A stretch of 64,000 nt of DNA from contig NZ_JABBXH010000002.1 of the NCBI RefSeq assembly GCF_012932965.1, forward strand, positions 62,001 to 126,000. The letters are read 5' to 3'. How positions within the stretch are numbered: position 1 is the stretch's first letter; every line of letters begins with the position of its first letter. Of this stretch, positions 24,867 to 34,107 are shown in pieces. This DNA is from Thalassotalea algicola. GTDB taxonomy: Bacteria; Pseudomonadota; Gammaproteobacteria; Enterobacterales; Alteromonadaceae. The notes beneath the pieces were generated by a model. The model did not search any database. It had not been told where the DNA came from and worked only from the letters and a program-made list of their open reading frames with translations. The translations under genes and the position numbers were made by a program.

Positions 24867-26054
24867 TTATAAACTAATTTTTCTGATAAGTTTAGGTAGG
24901 TTTAATTGATAATCTTCGCTGCGCACCGCAGACAAAATGGTTGCTGAACCTTCTGTAAGATCATAATTTTTTGGTGTAATTAAACTGTTTATTTTGGTGC
25001 TATAGATGGTCGTTATTTTGGGTTTAAGCGGCTCATCTCTGTTGCCTTCAGTGACTACGGCTAATTTATCATTCGATAGTTTTACTAATGATCCAACCGG
25101 GTGAACGCCCAAAAATTTGATAAATTGTTGAACTAATCCTTGGTCGAATTTATCTTCATTCGATAATAAGTGTCGCAGTGCAACCATAGGTGGCACACCT
25201 TTTTTATAGGTTTTATCCCCTGTCATCGCGTCATAGACATCAATTATTGCTGTCATACGAGCAAGTTTTGATAGTTTATTTTGCTCTAATCCTCTAGGGT
25301 AACCGGAGCCGTCGAGTCTTTCATGGTGATTGGCGAGCATATCGATGACAATATCGTTAAGAATATTGTCACGTTTACCTATTTCTAGCCCCCAGTGAAT
25401 ATGCTTTTTCACGACCGACATTTCATTATCTGTTAGGCTTTCGTTTTTTTTGAGAATTGCGCTCGGGACTTTCGCTAAGCCGATATCATGAAATAGTGCC
25501 CCTAAGGTAACTTGCTTAACGGTGGCCTTTTTTAGCCCTAAATAAAGGCCAAAACCACACATCAAAATTGCGGTATTGATCGCATGCTCCCACTGATAAT
25601 TGGTTTGCTGACGTATACGAGTCAAAATGGTGATTGCATATTCATTACGAAATACCGACTCGGTTATTTCATCAGCTAATACGAGAATTTTTTCAGTGGT
25701 TAGTTTTTGTCCGCCCGCTGCTTGAGCAAAGATCTTTTTTACATTTTCTGTGGCTTGGTCGTAAACTTGTTTTGATTGCTCAAACTCTTCTGCCACTGAA
25801 ATTAAGGCGCCTTGTGGCTTATCTTTTTGCGGAGTTGTGTTAATTGGAGCTTCATTAGTGGCTGATGCTTGGGCTTGCTCAGGATCGAGTTTGACCACAA
25901 CACTAACAGCCCCTTGTTTTTTCAAAAGCTCTATAGTGCGAGGAGAGTTTACTTTGCCTTGGTTTTTAACTTTATGTTGCGTATTTTTAAGTCTGATGTC
26001 TTGAACGAACATACCTACTTCGAGTTCGTCTATCGCTAAAGTTTTAAGCATCAT
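24867..26054 (-). CDS. HD-GYP domain cyclic-di-GMP phosphodiesterase with DUF3391
   Basis: A 395-residue cytosolic protein. Residues 1-60 fit the DUF3391 module (ELEVGMFVQDI, RTIELLKKQGA), and a variable linker follows. The HD-GYP domain has the metal pair H189-D190 in LFHDIGLAKVP, then HHERLDGSGYP with GYP at 251-253. The family degrades c-di-GMP to pGpG or GMP. A short beta-rich C-terminal domain (VHPVGSLVKLSNDKLAVVTEG) is usual for this architecture. It is a single gene, divergent from the DUF2058 gene. Confidence 0.9.
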   Translation of the reverse strand: MMLKTLAIDELEVGMFVQDIRLKNTQHKVKNQGKVNSPRTIELLKKQGAVSVVVKLDPEQAQASATNEAPINTTPQKDKPQGALISVAEEFEQSKQVYDQATENVKKIFAQAAGGQKLTTEKILVLADEITESVFRNEYAITILTRIRQQTNYQWEHAINTAILMCGFGLYLGLKKATVKQVTLGALFHDIGLAKVPSAILKKNESLTDNEMSVVKKHIHWGLEIGKRDNILNDIVIDMLANHHERLDGSGYPRGLEQNKLSKLARMTAIIDVYDAMTGDKTYKKGVPPMVALRHLLSNEDKFDQGLVQQFIKFLGVHPVGSLVKLSNDKLAVVTEGNRDEPLKPKITTIYSTKINSLITPKNYDLTEGSATILSAVRSEDYQLNLPKLIRKISL

Positions 26055-26209
26055 TTACAACCAGCTTATTGAGTATTTTTATTATTATAGTTGTTTATAG
26101 TTGCTTATTTTTACAGCGGATTCAATTTTTGTTTTTATTAGGTGGTGTACATAGGTGTTTACTGTCTTTATTTTTGATAGCATAGCGGCAAAATTTGTGA
26201 GGTATTGAT

Positions 26210-26761
26210 ATGGCATCTCTTCAAGATCAACTACTAAAAGCAGGCTTGACGACAAAGCAAAAAGCACGGCAAGCGAATACTGATAAACGAAAGAAAAATA
26301 AGCAAAAACGTAGCGGAGCTCAAGTTGAATCAAGCATTCAAGAACAAGTGAAGCAAGATATTGCTAAGCAAAAAGCTGAAAAGTTGGCAAAAGATGCAGC
26401 GTTAAATGCTGAACGTCAGCTAGAGCTTGCGGCTAAAGAGCTTCATCAACGAATATTACAAATACTGACTCACCACCAAGTTAAAGGTATTGAAGGTGAA
26501 ACAGAGTATAATTACACCTTTGGCAGTAAAATCAAAAAACTTTTTGTCAATGAGCAAACACAAAAGGCACTTGTTAATGGTCGTTTGTCTATTTGTGGTT
26601 TGGATGATGTCACTTATGTTGTTACTGCAGAGACTGCGGAAAAAGTTGCAACATTAGATGAGAATGTTGTGCTATTGCAAAATGATAAGTCGGCAACTGA
26701 TGAGGTTGATGAAGACGATCCGTATGCTGCCTACCAAATTCCTGATGATTTAATGTGGTAA
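26210..26761 (+). CDS. DUF2058 family protein (YaiL-like)
   Basis: A 183-residue cytosolic protein: a long, highly basic N-terminal coiled-coil half (LKAGLTTKQKARQANTDKRKKNKQKR) and a compact C-terminal domain with YNYTFGSKIKKLFVNEQTQKALVNGRLSI. This order is typical of the DUF2058/YaiL family, common in Gammaproteobacteria and described as nucleoprotein-like. The molecular function is not established. GAGG precedes the ATG. The acidic tail DEVDEDDPYAAYQIPDDLMW is a recognisable family end. Confidence 0.8.
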   Translation: MASLQDQLLKAGLTTKQKARQANTDKRKKNKQKRSGAQVESSIQEQVKQDIAKQKAEKLAKDAALNAERQLELAAKELHQRILQILTHHQVKGIEGETEYNYTFGSKIKKLFVNEQTQKALVNGRLSICGLDDVTYVVTAETAEKVATLDENVVLLQNDKSATDEVDEDDPYAAYQIPDDLMW

Positions 26762-26887
26762 ACATATCTCATAAATAACTAACAGCAAAGTGTAAATGGA
26801 CTGGCTTTGTTGTTAGGTCTGTGTGAGTTGGGCTAAGCATCAGAATATGCTAATATCCGCGGCTTTTAATAGTAATGGGTATAGATA

Positions 26888-27256
26888 ATGGCAATTATTC
26901 GTTGGTTTGTTGGCCAAATTATTTTATTTATCAACTTCTTAACTTTCCCTAAGTCACCTTCGCTTTCTGCTGAGCAACAAGCACAAATGGCAGAAAAGTT
27001 AAAACAGTTAAGTTTGTATCAATTACCTGCTTGTCCATTTTGCGTTAAAGTTCGTCGAGCAATGAAGCGAGAAGGTATTGAGTTACCTATTCGAAATATA
27101 CAGGATAAGCAGCACAATTATCGTGATGAATTAATCCAAGGTGGTGGGAAAGCAACGGTACCTTGTTTAAAGATTGAAACTGCAGATAATGATGTTGAAT
27201 GGTTATATGAGTCCAGTGATATTATCAATTATTTAAAAGCCAAAGTGGCTAATTAA
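26888..27256 (+). CDS. Glutaredoxin-like protein with N-terminal membrane anchor
   Basis: A 122-residue protein. Residues 1-20 form a hydrophobic segment (IIRWFVGQIILFINFLTFP). The glutaredoxin/GST-N fold follows, with the active site C49-P-F-C52 (LPACPFCVKVRRAMKREGI), cis-Pro block ATVPCL and the glutathione-binding end YESSDIINYL. The dithiol CPFC motif suggests a reductase or transferase of disulfides or glutathione adducts. The lysine after the hydrophobic segment favours a cytoplasmic catalytic domain. It lies 74 nt before msrP, separated by a hairpin. Confidence 0.8.
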   Translation: MAIIRWFVGQIILFINFLTFPKSPSLSAEQQAQMAEKLKQLSLYQLPACPFCVKVRRAMKREGIELPIRNIQDKQHNYRDELIQGGGKATVPCLKIETADNDVEWLYESSDIINYLKAKVAN

Positions 27257-27289
27257 AATTTTTTAGCAACATATCAGGTCTATTAAAAT

Positions 27290-27312
27290 AATGCTGACAA
27301 AATGTCAGCATT
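27290..27312. terminator. Perfect 10-bp hairpin between the glutaredoxin gene and msrP
   Basis: AATGCTGACA, loop AAA, TGTCAGCATT. The following sequence ATTGTTTG is only weakly T-rich. It may act as a weak terminator or as an RNA-stabilising hairpin ahead of msrP. Confidence 0.5.
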
Positions 27313-27330
27313 ATTGTTTGTGGAGATGGT

Positions 27331-28335
27331 ATGTTAATCAAATCAAAAAAACCTTATCAATTAAGTGAAGCACAAGTCACCGACGAGCAAGTTTATATCA
27401 ACCGCCGCCAATTATTAAAGTCTATGGGCTATATTGGAGCTGGTAGTTTACTTGCAAAGCCTGCAAGCGCTTCACCTTTAGATTTTTGGAATAGTGCAGA
27501 AAAAAGCAAGTTTCAATATCGTAAATTAGACTTTAAAATATCTGAAGTTTCACAAGAGCAATTAACGCCAGAAGCGAAAGTTGCAAGCCATAATAATTTC
27601 TATGAATTTGGCTTAGATAAATCGGATCCCGCAAAAAATGCTCAAGACTTTAAAGTTAATCCGTGGCAACTCTCGATCTCTGGGTTGGTCAACAAACCAC
27701 TTACTCTAGATTATGATGATTTGTTTAAACGAGTGCCGCTTGAAGAGCGTATTTACCGTTTACGATGTGTCGAAGCCTGGTCAATGGTTATTCCTTGGGT
27801 TGGTTTTTCGTTAGCAGAATTAATCAAAAAAGCAGATCCAAAAAGCAAAGCGAAATATGTTGCTTTTGAAACCTTACACGATCCTAAACAGATGCCAGGC
27901 CAAAGAAGTCGCAGAATTGGTGGCGGGATTGATTACCCTTACGTTGAAGGGCTTCGAATTGATGAAGCAATGAATCCGTTAGCATTTCTCAGTGTTGGTT
28001 TATATGGAAAAACTCTTCCCCCTCAAAACGGTGCGCCTATTAGGCTGGTAGTACCGTGGAAGTATGGGTTTAAGAGTATTAAATCAATCGTTTCTATTAA
28101 ACTTGTTGATAAAATGCCACCAACAACATGGAACTTATTAGCGCCAAGAGAATATGGTTTTTACGCGAATGTAAACCCTGATGTAGCTCATCCCAGGTGG
28201 AGTCAAGCAAGTGAAAGGCGTATTACATCTGGCGGTTTGTTTGCACGCAACCGAATTCCGACTTTACCGTTTAATGGTTATGGCAATGAAGTTGCACATC
28301 TATATAAAAATATGGATTTAAAGCGCTTTTATTAA
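27331..28335 (+). CDS. msrP: Protein-methionine-sulfoxide reductase catalytic subunit (YedY)
   Basis: A periplasmic molybdopterin enzyme that repairs oxidised methionine in envelope proteins. The 334-residue product (E. coli 334) carries a Tat-type twin arginine at 25-26 ([15 protein letters not shown]) and the Mo-ligating Cys146 in [15 protein letters not shown]. The cofactor-binding segments [20 protein letters not shown] and [16 protein letters not shown] are present. GGAG precedes the ATG. The membrane partner msrQ follows 35 nt downstream. Confidence 0.97.
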   Translation: MLIKSKKPYQLSEAQVTDEQVYINRRQLLKSMGYIGAGSLLAKPASASPLDFWNSAEKSKFQYRKLDFKISEVSQEQLTPEAKVASHNNFYEFGLDKSDPAKNAQDFKVNPWQLSISGLVNKPLTLDYDDLFKRVPLEERIYRLRCVEAWSMVIPWVGFSLAELIKKADPKSKAKYVAFETLHDPKQMPGQRSRRIGGGIDYPYVEGLRIDEAMNPLAFLSVGLYGKTLPPQNGAPIRLVVPWKYGFKSIKSIVSIKLVDKMPPTTWNLLAPREYGFYANVNPDVAHPRWSQASERRITSGGLFARNRIPTLPFNGYGNEVAHLYKNMDLKRFY

Positions 28336-28370
28336 ATTTCAAACAGAGGCTTTTTACCTGAGGTTTTAAA

Positions 28371-28952
28371 ATGCTTACAAGCGTTAAAATTATCGTGCAT
28401 TTGGCAGCACTTTTACCATTAGTTTGGTTATATTATGGGGCAATTAACGATACGCTAGGCGCAGACCCTGTTGAATATGTTATTCACTTTACCGGTACCG
28501 GAGCGTTAAATATTTTGCTTTTAACCTTGGCACTTAGCCCAGCCGCAAAATTTTTTAAAAAGCCTGTGCTTATTAAATTAAGAAGGTTGGTGGGTTTGTG
28601 GGCATTTACTTATGCCATTTTTCATTTATTAAATTTTATATTCTTTGAGCTCCAATTTGATTGGCGGCTACTTGTTAGTGAAATCGTAAAGCGGCCTTAT
28701 ATAACCGTAGGTATGATGGCGTTTCTAATATTAAGTTTATTAGCTTTTACATCAATAAATCGCATTAAACGAAAAATGGGTAAAAATTGGCAGCAATTGC
28801 ATAACTGGGTTTATATTGCTGCTATTGCTGTCGTTATTCATTTCTATTGGTCAATCAAGTCAGATATTTATCAACCGGCTTTATATGCGTTGATTCTGCT
28901 TTGGTTATTGTCGTTACGCAGGTCGCGAATCAAAGTTTGGTTATTTAAGTAA
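28371..28952 (+). CDS. msrQ: Heme-binding membrane subunit of the MsrPQ system (YedZ)
   Basis: A 193-residue inner-membrane cytochrome b-type protein that passes quinone-pool electrons to MsrP. It has six hydrophobic segments. Conserved heme-ligand histidines are in TYAIFHLLNF, LHNWVYIAAIAVVIHFYW. GAGG precedes the ATG, and the pairing with msrP fixes the assignment. Confidence 0.95.
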   Translation: MLTSVKIIVHLAALLPLVWLYYGAINDTLGADPVEYVIHFTGTGALNILLLTLALSPAAKFFKKPVLIKLRRLVGLWAFTYAIFHLLNFIFFELQFDWRLLVSEIVKRPYITVGMMAFLILSLLAFTSINRIKRKMGKNWQQLHNWVYIAAIAVVIHFYWSIKSDIYQPALYALILLWLLSLRRSRIKVWLFK

Positions 28953-29123
28953 TCGACATTAATCGTACTGGGCAGGTATTCTGTCGCAATTTGTATCTAA
29001 ATATTTAGCTTGTGTCTTGTTGTTAACATTTATTCATACTAATGTAGTCGGGTTAACTTTCATATATAACTATATTGCTCGGCTAGCTCCCTCTGGTAAA
29101 GAGCAAAAATACAGGAAATAATC

Positions 29124-30518
29124 ATGCAAAAACTGATTCCATCTATGGTGATGGTAGCTGTTTCTGTTGCTTTAACTGGTTGTATGCAATCGGAAAAACA
29201 GGACGCTAAGGTTACTATTAATAAATACCCATATCCAAGCACTTATCAAGTGTTGCCTCAACAAAAAACTGTCATTCAAAATGCTACAGTATTAGTAGGT
29301 AACGGTGAGCGATTAGATGATGCTGACGTATTGTTTGTTGATGGCAAGATTGCACAAGTAGGCAAAGATTTAGCTGTTGATGGCGCCACTATTGTTGATG
29401 GTCAAGGCAAGTGGGTTACACCGGGTGTAATCGATGTACACTCTCATTTAGGGGTTTACCCAAGCCCGTCGGTAGAGTCGCATTCTGACGGCAATGAAAT
29501 GACATCACCTAATACGTCTGAAGTTTGGGCTGAGCATAGCGTTTGGCCACAAGATCCTGGCTTTCAAGCGGCACGTGCGGGTGGTATTACTACGCTACAA
29601 TTATTGCCAGGCTCCGCCAACCTCTTTGGTGGTCGTGGTGTAACGTTGAAAAATGTACCAAGTCATACCATGCAAGGTATGAAATTCCCTACAGCACCTT
29701 ATGGTTTAAAAATGGCGTGTGGTGAAAACCCTAAACGAGTTTATGGTAATCGTAAGCAAGCACCGGGTACTCGAATGGGGAACATGGCGGGTTACCGTAT
29801 GGCTTGGGCAGAGGCTACTGAATACAAGCGTGCATGGGAAAAATATGATGCTGAATATGCGGCAGGTAAAAACCCAGAAGCACCCGTACGTGATATTGAG
29901 TTAGACACTCTTAGAGGTGTGCTTGATGGAGAAATTTTAATTCACAATCATTGTTACAAAGCAGAAGAAATGGCAATGATGATTGACCTAGGCAAAGAGT
30001 TTAATTATCACTCAGGTACATTCCATCACGGTATTGAAGCATACAAAGTTGCAGATATGCTAGCTGAAAACGGTAACTGTGCTGCTATGTGGCCAGATTG
30101 GTGGGGCTTTAAAATGGAAGCTTACGATATGGTTGAAGAAAATGTTGCTATTGTTGATGCCATGAAAAACTCTTGTGCTGTTGTTCACTCAGATTCAAGT
30201 ACTACAATTCAACGCTTAAACCAAGAAGCGGGTAAAATTATGTATCGCGCTAATGAGAATGGCTTTAAGTTAACAGAGGCTGATGCAATTCGATGGATCA
30301 CTAGCAATGCCGCTAAGTCATTAGGTATCGCAGATAAAACAGGCAGCCTTGAGTCTGGCAAAAATGCGGATGTCGTATTATGGAATACCAATCCGTTTAG
30401 TGTTTACGCGCAAGCGGAACAAGTATTTGTTGATGGTGCAAAAGTTTATGACCGTCATGATGAAAAGTATCAGGCCCAAAGTGATTTTATGCTTGGGCAA
30501 GAGTTAATTCAGGAATAA
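29124..30518 (+). CDS. Amidohydrolase family lipoprotein
   Basis: A 464-residue metal-dependent hydrolase exported as a lipoprotein (lipobox ALTGC, Cys20). It has the amidohydrolase start (GKWVTPGVIDVHSHLG with HxH at 106 and 108). Further metal ligands are likely in ILIHNHCYK and SGTFHHGIEAYK, and Asp in AVVHSDSSTT. The end LGIADKTGSLESGKNADVVLWNTNPF is typical of imidazolonepropionase/dipeptidase-type members. It is paired with a second amidohydrolase-like gene 15 nt downstream. Substrates are unknown; peptides or cyclic amides are plausible. Confidence 0.85.
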   Translation: MQKLIPSMVMVAVSVALTGCMQSEKQDAKVTINKYPYPSTYQVLPQQKTVIQNATVLVGNGERLDDADVLFVDGKIAQVGKDLAVDGATIVDGQGKWVTPGVIDVHSHLGVYPSPSVESHSDGNEMTSPNTSEVWAEHSVWPQDPGFQAARAGGITTLQLLPGSANLFGGRGVTLKNVPSHTMQGMKFPTAPYGLKMACGENPKRVYGNRKQAPGTRMGNMAGYRMAWAEATEYKRAWEKYDAEYAAGKNPEAPVRDIELDTLRGVLDGEILIHNHCYKAEEMAMMIDLGKEFNYHSGTFHHGIEAYKVADMLAENGNCAAMWPDWWGFKMEAYDMVEENVAIVDAMKNSCAVVHSDSSTTIQRLNQEAGKIMYRANENGFKLTEADAIRWITSNAAKSLGIADKTGSLESGKNADVVLWNTNPFSVYAQAEQVFVDGAKVYDRHDEKYQAQSDFMLGQELIQE

Positions 30519-30533
30519 GGCGAGGAATAGACA

Positions 30534-31775
30534 ATGAAATTATTTAAATCTTCTTTAATCGCCTTAGCACTTGCTTCGGCAACTGCTGCAAATGCAGCGA
30601 GCTTGGCAATAACTAATGCAAAAGTACACACCGTAACTGAAGCTGGTGTTTTAGAAAATGCGACAGTTGTAATTGATAATGGCGTCATTACCGCCATTAA
30701 CCCTGAAACAGTGACGGCAGACCAAACGTTTAATGCACAAGGTAAAATATTAACACCAGGGTTCATTGTTTCGATGAATCAATTAGGTCTAGTGGAAGTA
30801 GGTGCTGTAGCGCGCAGTCGCGACGCTGGTGAGAAAAAAGCTGACATTACTTTTGACGCAAGCTTGGCGTACAACCCAAAGTCTACTGCTGTTGCGTTTA
30901 CTCGCAAAGGTGGAATTACTCGCAGCGTTGTTGCCCCAAATGGCGGTGATGATATGTTTAAAGGCCAAACTTTTGTTGTTAATTTAACGGGAGATTACGA
31001 TAGCGTAATCGCAAGCCAACAAGACGTTGTTCTTGAGCTAGGTAGCAAGTCAAAAGGTTCACGTGCAACTGATTTACAAAAGCTAACCCACAAGCTTGAA
31101 GATGCACAAAAGGCACTAGATAAAGCAGCGAAAGCCAAGAAATCAGATAAGAAAGACAAAAAAGAGCCTAAGCGTGGCGAACAAGCGATTAACCAAATAT
31201 TAAAAGGTGAAAAATCGTTATTGGTTCATGTTGATCGTGCTACTGATATTCTAGCTATGCTGGCGCTTAAAGAACGTTTTAACCTAGATTTAGTATTATT
31301 AGGTGCGGCAGATGCGATTGTTGTAGCTGATAAAATTGCACAAGCAAAGGTACCAGTTGTAATGAATGCCATGCGTAATCTGCCTGGAAGTTTTGACTCA
31401 CTGCATGCTCACTTAGAGAATGCAGGCAAGTTAAGTAAAGCTGGCGTTAAAGTTGTGCTCACTAAGAATGACACCCATAACGGGCATCAGCTTCGTTTTA
31501 ATGCAGGTAATGCAGTCGCAAACGGCATGGATTACGATCAAGCTTTAGCATCGGTTACCGCGAATGTAGCGGATGTATTTGACTTAGATAGTGGTCGAAT
31601 TGCAGTAGGCAAACCGGCTGATATCGTATTGTGGAGTGCCGATCCATTTGAACTAAGCAGTAGTGCAGAAAAAGTTTGGATTAATGGTGAAGAGCAAGTA
31701 CTAGAGAGCCGCCAAGACAAGCTTCGTGATCGTTATATGACACAATCAGTTATGCCTAAAGCATATACAAAATAA
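30534..31775 (+). CDS. Amidohydrolase-like exported protein lacking the HxH metal site
   Basis: A 413-residue protein with a cleavable signal peptide (ALASATAANA). Its beginning and end align with amidohydrolases (GKILTPGFIV near 71-79; SGRIAVGKPADIVLWSADPFE near the C-terminus). At the place of the HxH motif it has SMNQLG (80-85), and the middle contains a lysine-rich helix (KAAKAKKSDKKDKKEPKRG) absent from enzymes. Metal ligation therefore looks lost or altered; it may be a non-catalytic partner of the preceding lipoprotein. GAGG and a 15-nt gap indicate cotranscription, and a terminator follows. Confidence 0.8.
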   Translation: MKLFKSSLIALALASATAANAASLAITNAKVHTVTEAGVLENATVVIDNGVITAINPETVTADQTFNAQGKILTPGFIVSMNQLGLVEVGAVARSRDAGEKKADITFDASLAYNPKSTAVAFTRKGGITRSVVAPNGGDDMFKGQTFVVNLTGDYDSVIASQQDVVLELGSKSKGSRATDLQKLTHKLEDAQKALDKAAKAKKSDKKDKKEPKRGEQAINQILKGEKSLLVHVDRATDILAMLALKERFNLDLVLLGAADAIVVADKIAQAKVPVVMNAMRNLPGSFDSLHAHLENAGKLSKAGVKVVLTKNDTHNGHQLRFNAGNAVANGMDYDQALASVTANVADVFDLDSGRIAVGKPADIVLWSADPFELSSSAEKVWINGEEQVLESRQDKLRDRYMTQSVMPKAYTK

Positions 31776-31795
31776 TATGCAATTGACGCTGTTTT

Positions 31796-31821
31796 AAAAG
31801 GGACTTATAGTCCCTTTTTTT
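31796..31821 (+). terminator. Terminator of the amidohydrolase pair
   Basis: AAAAGGGACT, loop TAT, AGTCCCTTTT followed by a T-run ending at 31821. This is a strong intrinsic terminator. Confidence 0.88.
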
Positions 31822-31968
31822 ATGGCAGTTAGCCAACGTATAATGATGGTGATCACAATTACATGTGAGCACTGTTAGCGTTACTAGTTTAATCGCCTAA
31901 TGTATTGAATAGTTGTTACTAAAATGTATATACTTTGGCGATTTTAATTATTATATAGTAGTACGAAT

Positions 31969-32487
31969 ATGGTAAATTCATCGCAAGCTCGCGGTTTCAC
32001 TTTGATTGAGTTGGTAGTTGTGATTGTCATTCTAGGCATTCTAGCAGCAACCGCTGCACCCAAGTTCTTGAATTTATCAGGTGACGCAAAAGTAGCTACG
32101 TTACAGGCGATAAAGGGCACAATGGAGTCAACGATAAAACTAGCTCAAGCTAAAGCTCGGGTAAGTGGCCTGAGTCCTGTAGCTTCTAATCCAGGTGCCG
32201 GTCAGTCTGCTTATGTTGTTGACTTTGGATTTGGTTCTGCAGAAGTCGATTTTAGAAATCTATGTCCTGAAAGCAGTGCTGAACTTGGTAATCAGTTAGA
32301 TATGAAAGATTTTATCGATATTGATGCACAAAGCTTTGAACCGACAGTAACGACCAACCAATACACTTTTATAGGTTATGATATCCCCAGTTCAAGTTCA
32401 CCATTAACTAATCAAGGTTGTTATGTTATCTATGACTCATTTGGTGATCCTAACTGTACAGTTACTATAGTTACAGAAGACTGCTAG
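31969..32487 (+). CDS. MSHA-type type IV pilin
   Basis: A 172-residue prepilin: short leader MVNSSQARG, cleavage before Phe10, then FTLIELVVVIVILGILAATAAPKFLNLSGDAKVATLQAIKG, close to MshA/MshB major pilins. The C-terminal region has paired cysteines (NQGCYVIYD and CTVTIVTEDC), as in pilin D-regions. It stands alone, away from any msh biogenesis genes in this window, so it would need assembly machinery from elsewhere. Its stop is 2 nt from the stop of the convergent gene, with no terminator between. No clear ribosome site precedes the ATG. Confidence 0.85.
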   Translation: MVNSSQARGFTLIELVVVIVILGILAATAAPKFLNLSGDAKVATLQAIKGTMESTIKLAQAKARVSGLSPVASNPGAGQSAYVVDFGFGSAEVDFRNLCPESSAELGNQLDMKDFIDIDAQSFEPTVTTNQYTFIGYDIPSSSSPLTNQGCYVIYDSFGDPNCTVTIVTEDC

Positions 32488-32489
32488 CA

Positions 32490-33350
32490 TCAATCGCTAA
32501 AACGATAATAACGGCGTGCATTTTGGTAACAAAGTTGTTCTAACTCGTTAGAAGTAAGCCCGAATGCAACTCGATAGCTTTGCCATAGTTCTTGATAACT
32601 ACAACTAAACAGCAATAATGGGAAATTGCTGGCGAGCATTACCCTATCCATTGAAAATATTGCTATGCAAGCCTTAATAACTCTTGTTAGTTGATGGTTA
32701 GAGTAGTGTCTTGAGAACATTTCCCACCCGGAACACTTTATCGTTACCTTTGGGTATTCACTTAATAGCCCCATTCCATCAAACCAAGCTTGGTTCTGCT
32801 TAGCTGTTAATTTCGGTGTACCGCAGTGATTAATGATGACGTTTAAATGCGGAGCGTTTTTTAAAAGCTTTTCAAGTAAAGACACTGCTGCTAGATTTGC
32901 TAGTGGCATTTGTAGTTCAAAATGTAAATTATTGGTCGCTAATGTTGCTAAGTTAGTTGCGGTATTTTTGTTGCTAAGAATTTGCTCTGCATCGTCATCT
33001 AAAATATGTCTTACGCCAACAATAGAAGAATAAGTTAATAGCTTGCTAACTTGTTTAATAAAATATTGAGGCGAACTGGTTAAATCTATTGACGCAACAC
33101 TCTTGAAAGGCATAGTGTTCATCGACTCTAGCCAGGCTATTTCTTGCCACGGTTGTTCGTTATTAAACCCTGCTTCAATATGAACAAACCCCGCTAATTC
33201 CATAGGGGAAGCTAATTTCATATCATTTTCGTTAAAGTTTTTTTGAATGATAGGTTTGTCAGGCCAAAATGGCGGATTCTCTGACTTTAGCCAATGATAA
33301 TTTCCTTTTTTTAAGTCAAAAAAATGAACATGAGGGTCAATAATTTTCAT
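32490..33350 (-). CDS. Amidohydrolase family 2 (TIM-barrel lactonase-like)
   Basis: A 286-residue cytosolic hydrolase: starting IIDPHVHFFDLKKGNYHWL (HxH), SSIVGVRHILDD, and NVIINHCGTPK (metal His). It ends with VMLASNFPLL, where the usual Asp of the FGSDWP-type motif is replaced by Asn in SNFP. The sequence resembles L-fucono-1,5-lactonase/4-sulfomuconolactone hydrolase-like proteins. Together with the SDR dehydrogenase upstream it suggests a sugar-lactone step; inference only. It lies 31 nt after the SDR gene in one unit with tetR. Confidence 0.78.
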   Translation of the reverse strand: MKIIDPHVHFFDLKKGNYHWLKSENPPFWPDKPIIQKNFNENDMKLASPMELAGFVHIEAGFNNEQPWQEIAWLESMNTMPFKSVASIDLTSSPQYFIKQVSKLLTYSSIVGVRHILDDDAEQILSNKNTATNLATLATNNLHFELQMPLANLAAVSLLEKLLKNAPHLNVIINHCGTPKLTAKQNQAWFDGMGLLSEYPKVTIKCSGWEMFSRHYSNHQLTRVIKACIAIFSMDRVMLASNFPLLLFSCSYQELWQSYRVAFGLTSNELEQLCYQNARRYYRFSD

Positions 33351-33381
33351 TAATTTTAATTTTCCCTTTTGCTTTTATCAT

Positions 33382-34107
33382 TTACTGAGCGGTGTACCCG
33401 CCATCAATGACCTGAAGGCTACCGGTAATGAATTTGGCGTTATCTGACGCTAAAAAGTAAGTGAGTTCGGCAACTTCTTCAGGTTGACCTAACCGGCCAA
33501 GGGGTTGCAATTTAGCTTCTTCTTGATGAACGTCTTGTTTGTCAGCCCCTGACTTTTCAACATAATTATCTATGGCGTTATGATATAGAGGTGTTTCGAT
33601 GGTGCCAGGGCAAACAGCATTTGCTCGAATGTTGAACTCTGCGTAATCTAAGGCGGTTGTTTTTGCCATAGAAGCAAGCGCTGACTTTGATAAGTTGTAG
33701 GCAAAAGAATTTCGCTTACCAATGAGGGCTTGGTCACTAGCTATGTAGATAATAACGCCATTTTTCTTAGCTTTCATGAAGGGTAGACAAGCCTTAGTCG
33801 CAGCGTAGGCGCCTTTGACATTGATATTAAAAACACGTTCGAGTGCTTGTTCACTGGTGTTTTCAATATTAGCTGAATAATGAATCCCTGCGTTGGATAC
33901 CAATACATCAATGCCGTGTTTTTCACCTATGTTTTTTATTGCATTACTCACCACTGAAACGTCAGTCATGTCACATAAAATATGTTGGCCAGCAGAGCCT
34001 GATTGAATATCCAAATTAAATACTTGATAACCTTCAGCTACAAATTTATGAGCAATGCTCAACCCAATACCTGAACTACCACCCGTTATCACACATACTT
34101 TAGTCAT
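33382..34107 (-). CDS. Short-chain dehydrogenase/reductase (SDR)
   Basis: A 241-residue classical SDR: TGGSSGIG cofactor loop at 8-15, SNAG at 71-74, catalytic Ser124, Tyr137 and Lys141 (YNLSK), PGTIETPL, and the ending FITGSLQVIDGGYTAQ. Asp33 after beta-2 (LDIQ) favours NAD(H). Its start overlaps the tetR stop by 1 nt (TAATG). With the lactonase-like gene downstream it may oxidise a sugar (L-fucose or 2-keto-3-deoxy-fuconate dehydrogenase type); the substrate is unproven. Confidence 0.88.
   Translation of the reverse strand: MTKVCVITGGSSGIGLSIAHKFVAEGYQVFNLDIQSGSAGQHILCDMTDVSVVSNAIKNIGEKHGIDVLVSNAGIHYSANIENTSEQALERVFNINVKGAYAATKACLPFMKAKKNGVIIYIASDQALIGKRNSFAYNLSKSALASMAKTTALDYAEFNIRANAVCPGTIETPLYHNAIDNYVEKSGADKQDVHQEEAKLQPLGRLGQPEEVAELTYFLASDNAKFITGSLQVIDGGYTAQ

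Noticed and set aside
31822-31968. Inverted repeat AATCGCC / GGCGATT before the MSHA-type pilin
   Set aside because: Only 7 bp with a spacer of more than 40 nt and no symmetry fitting a known regulator; could be chance.
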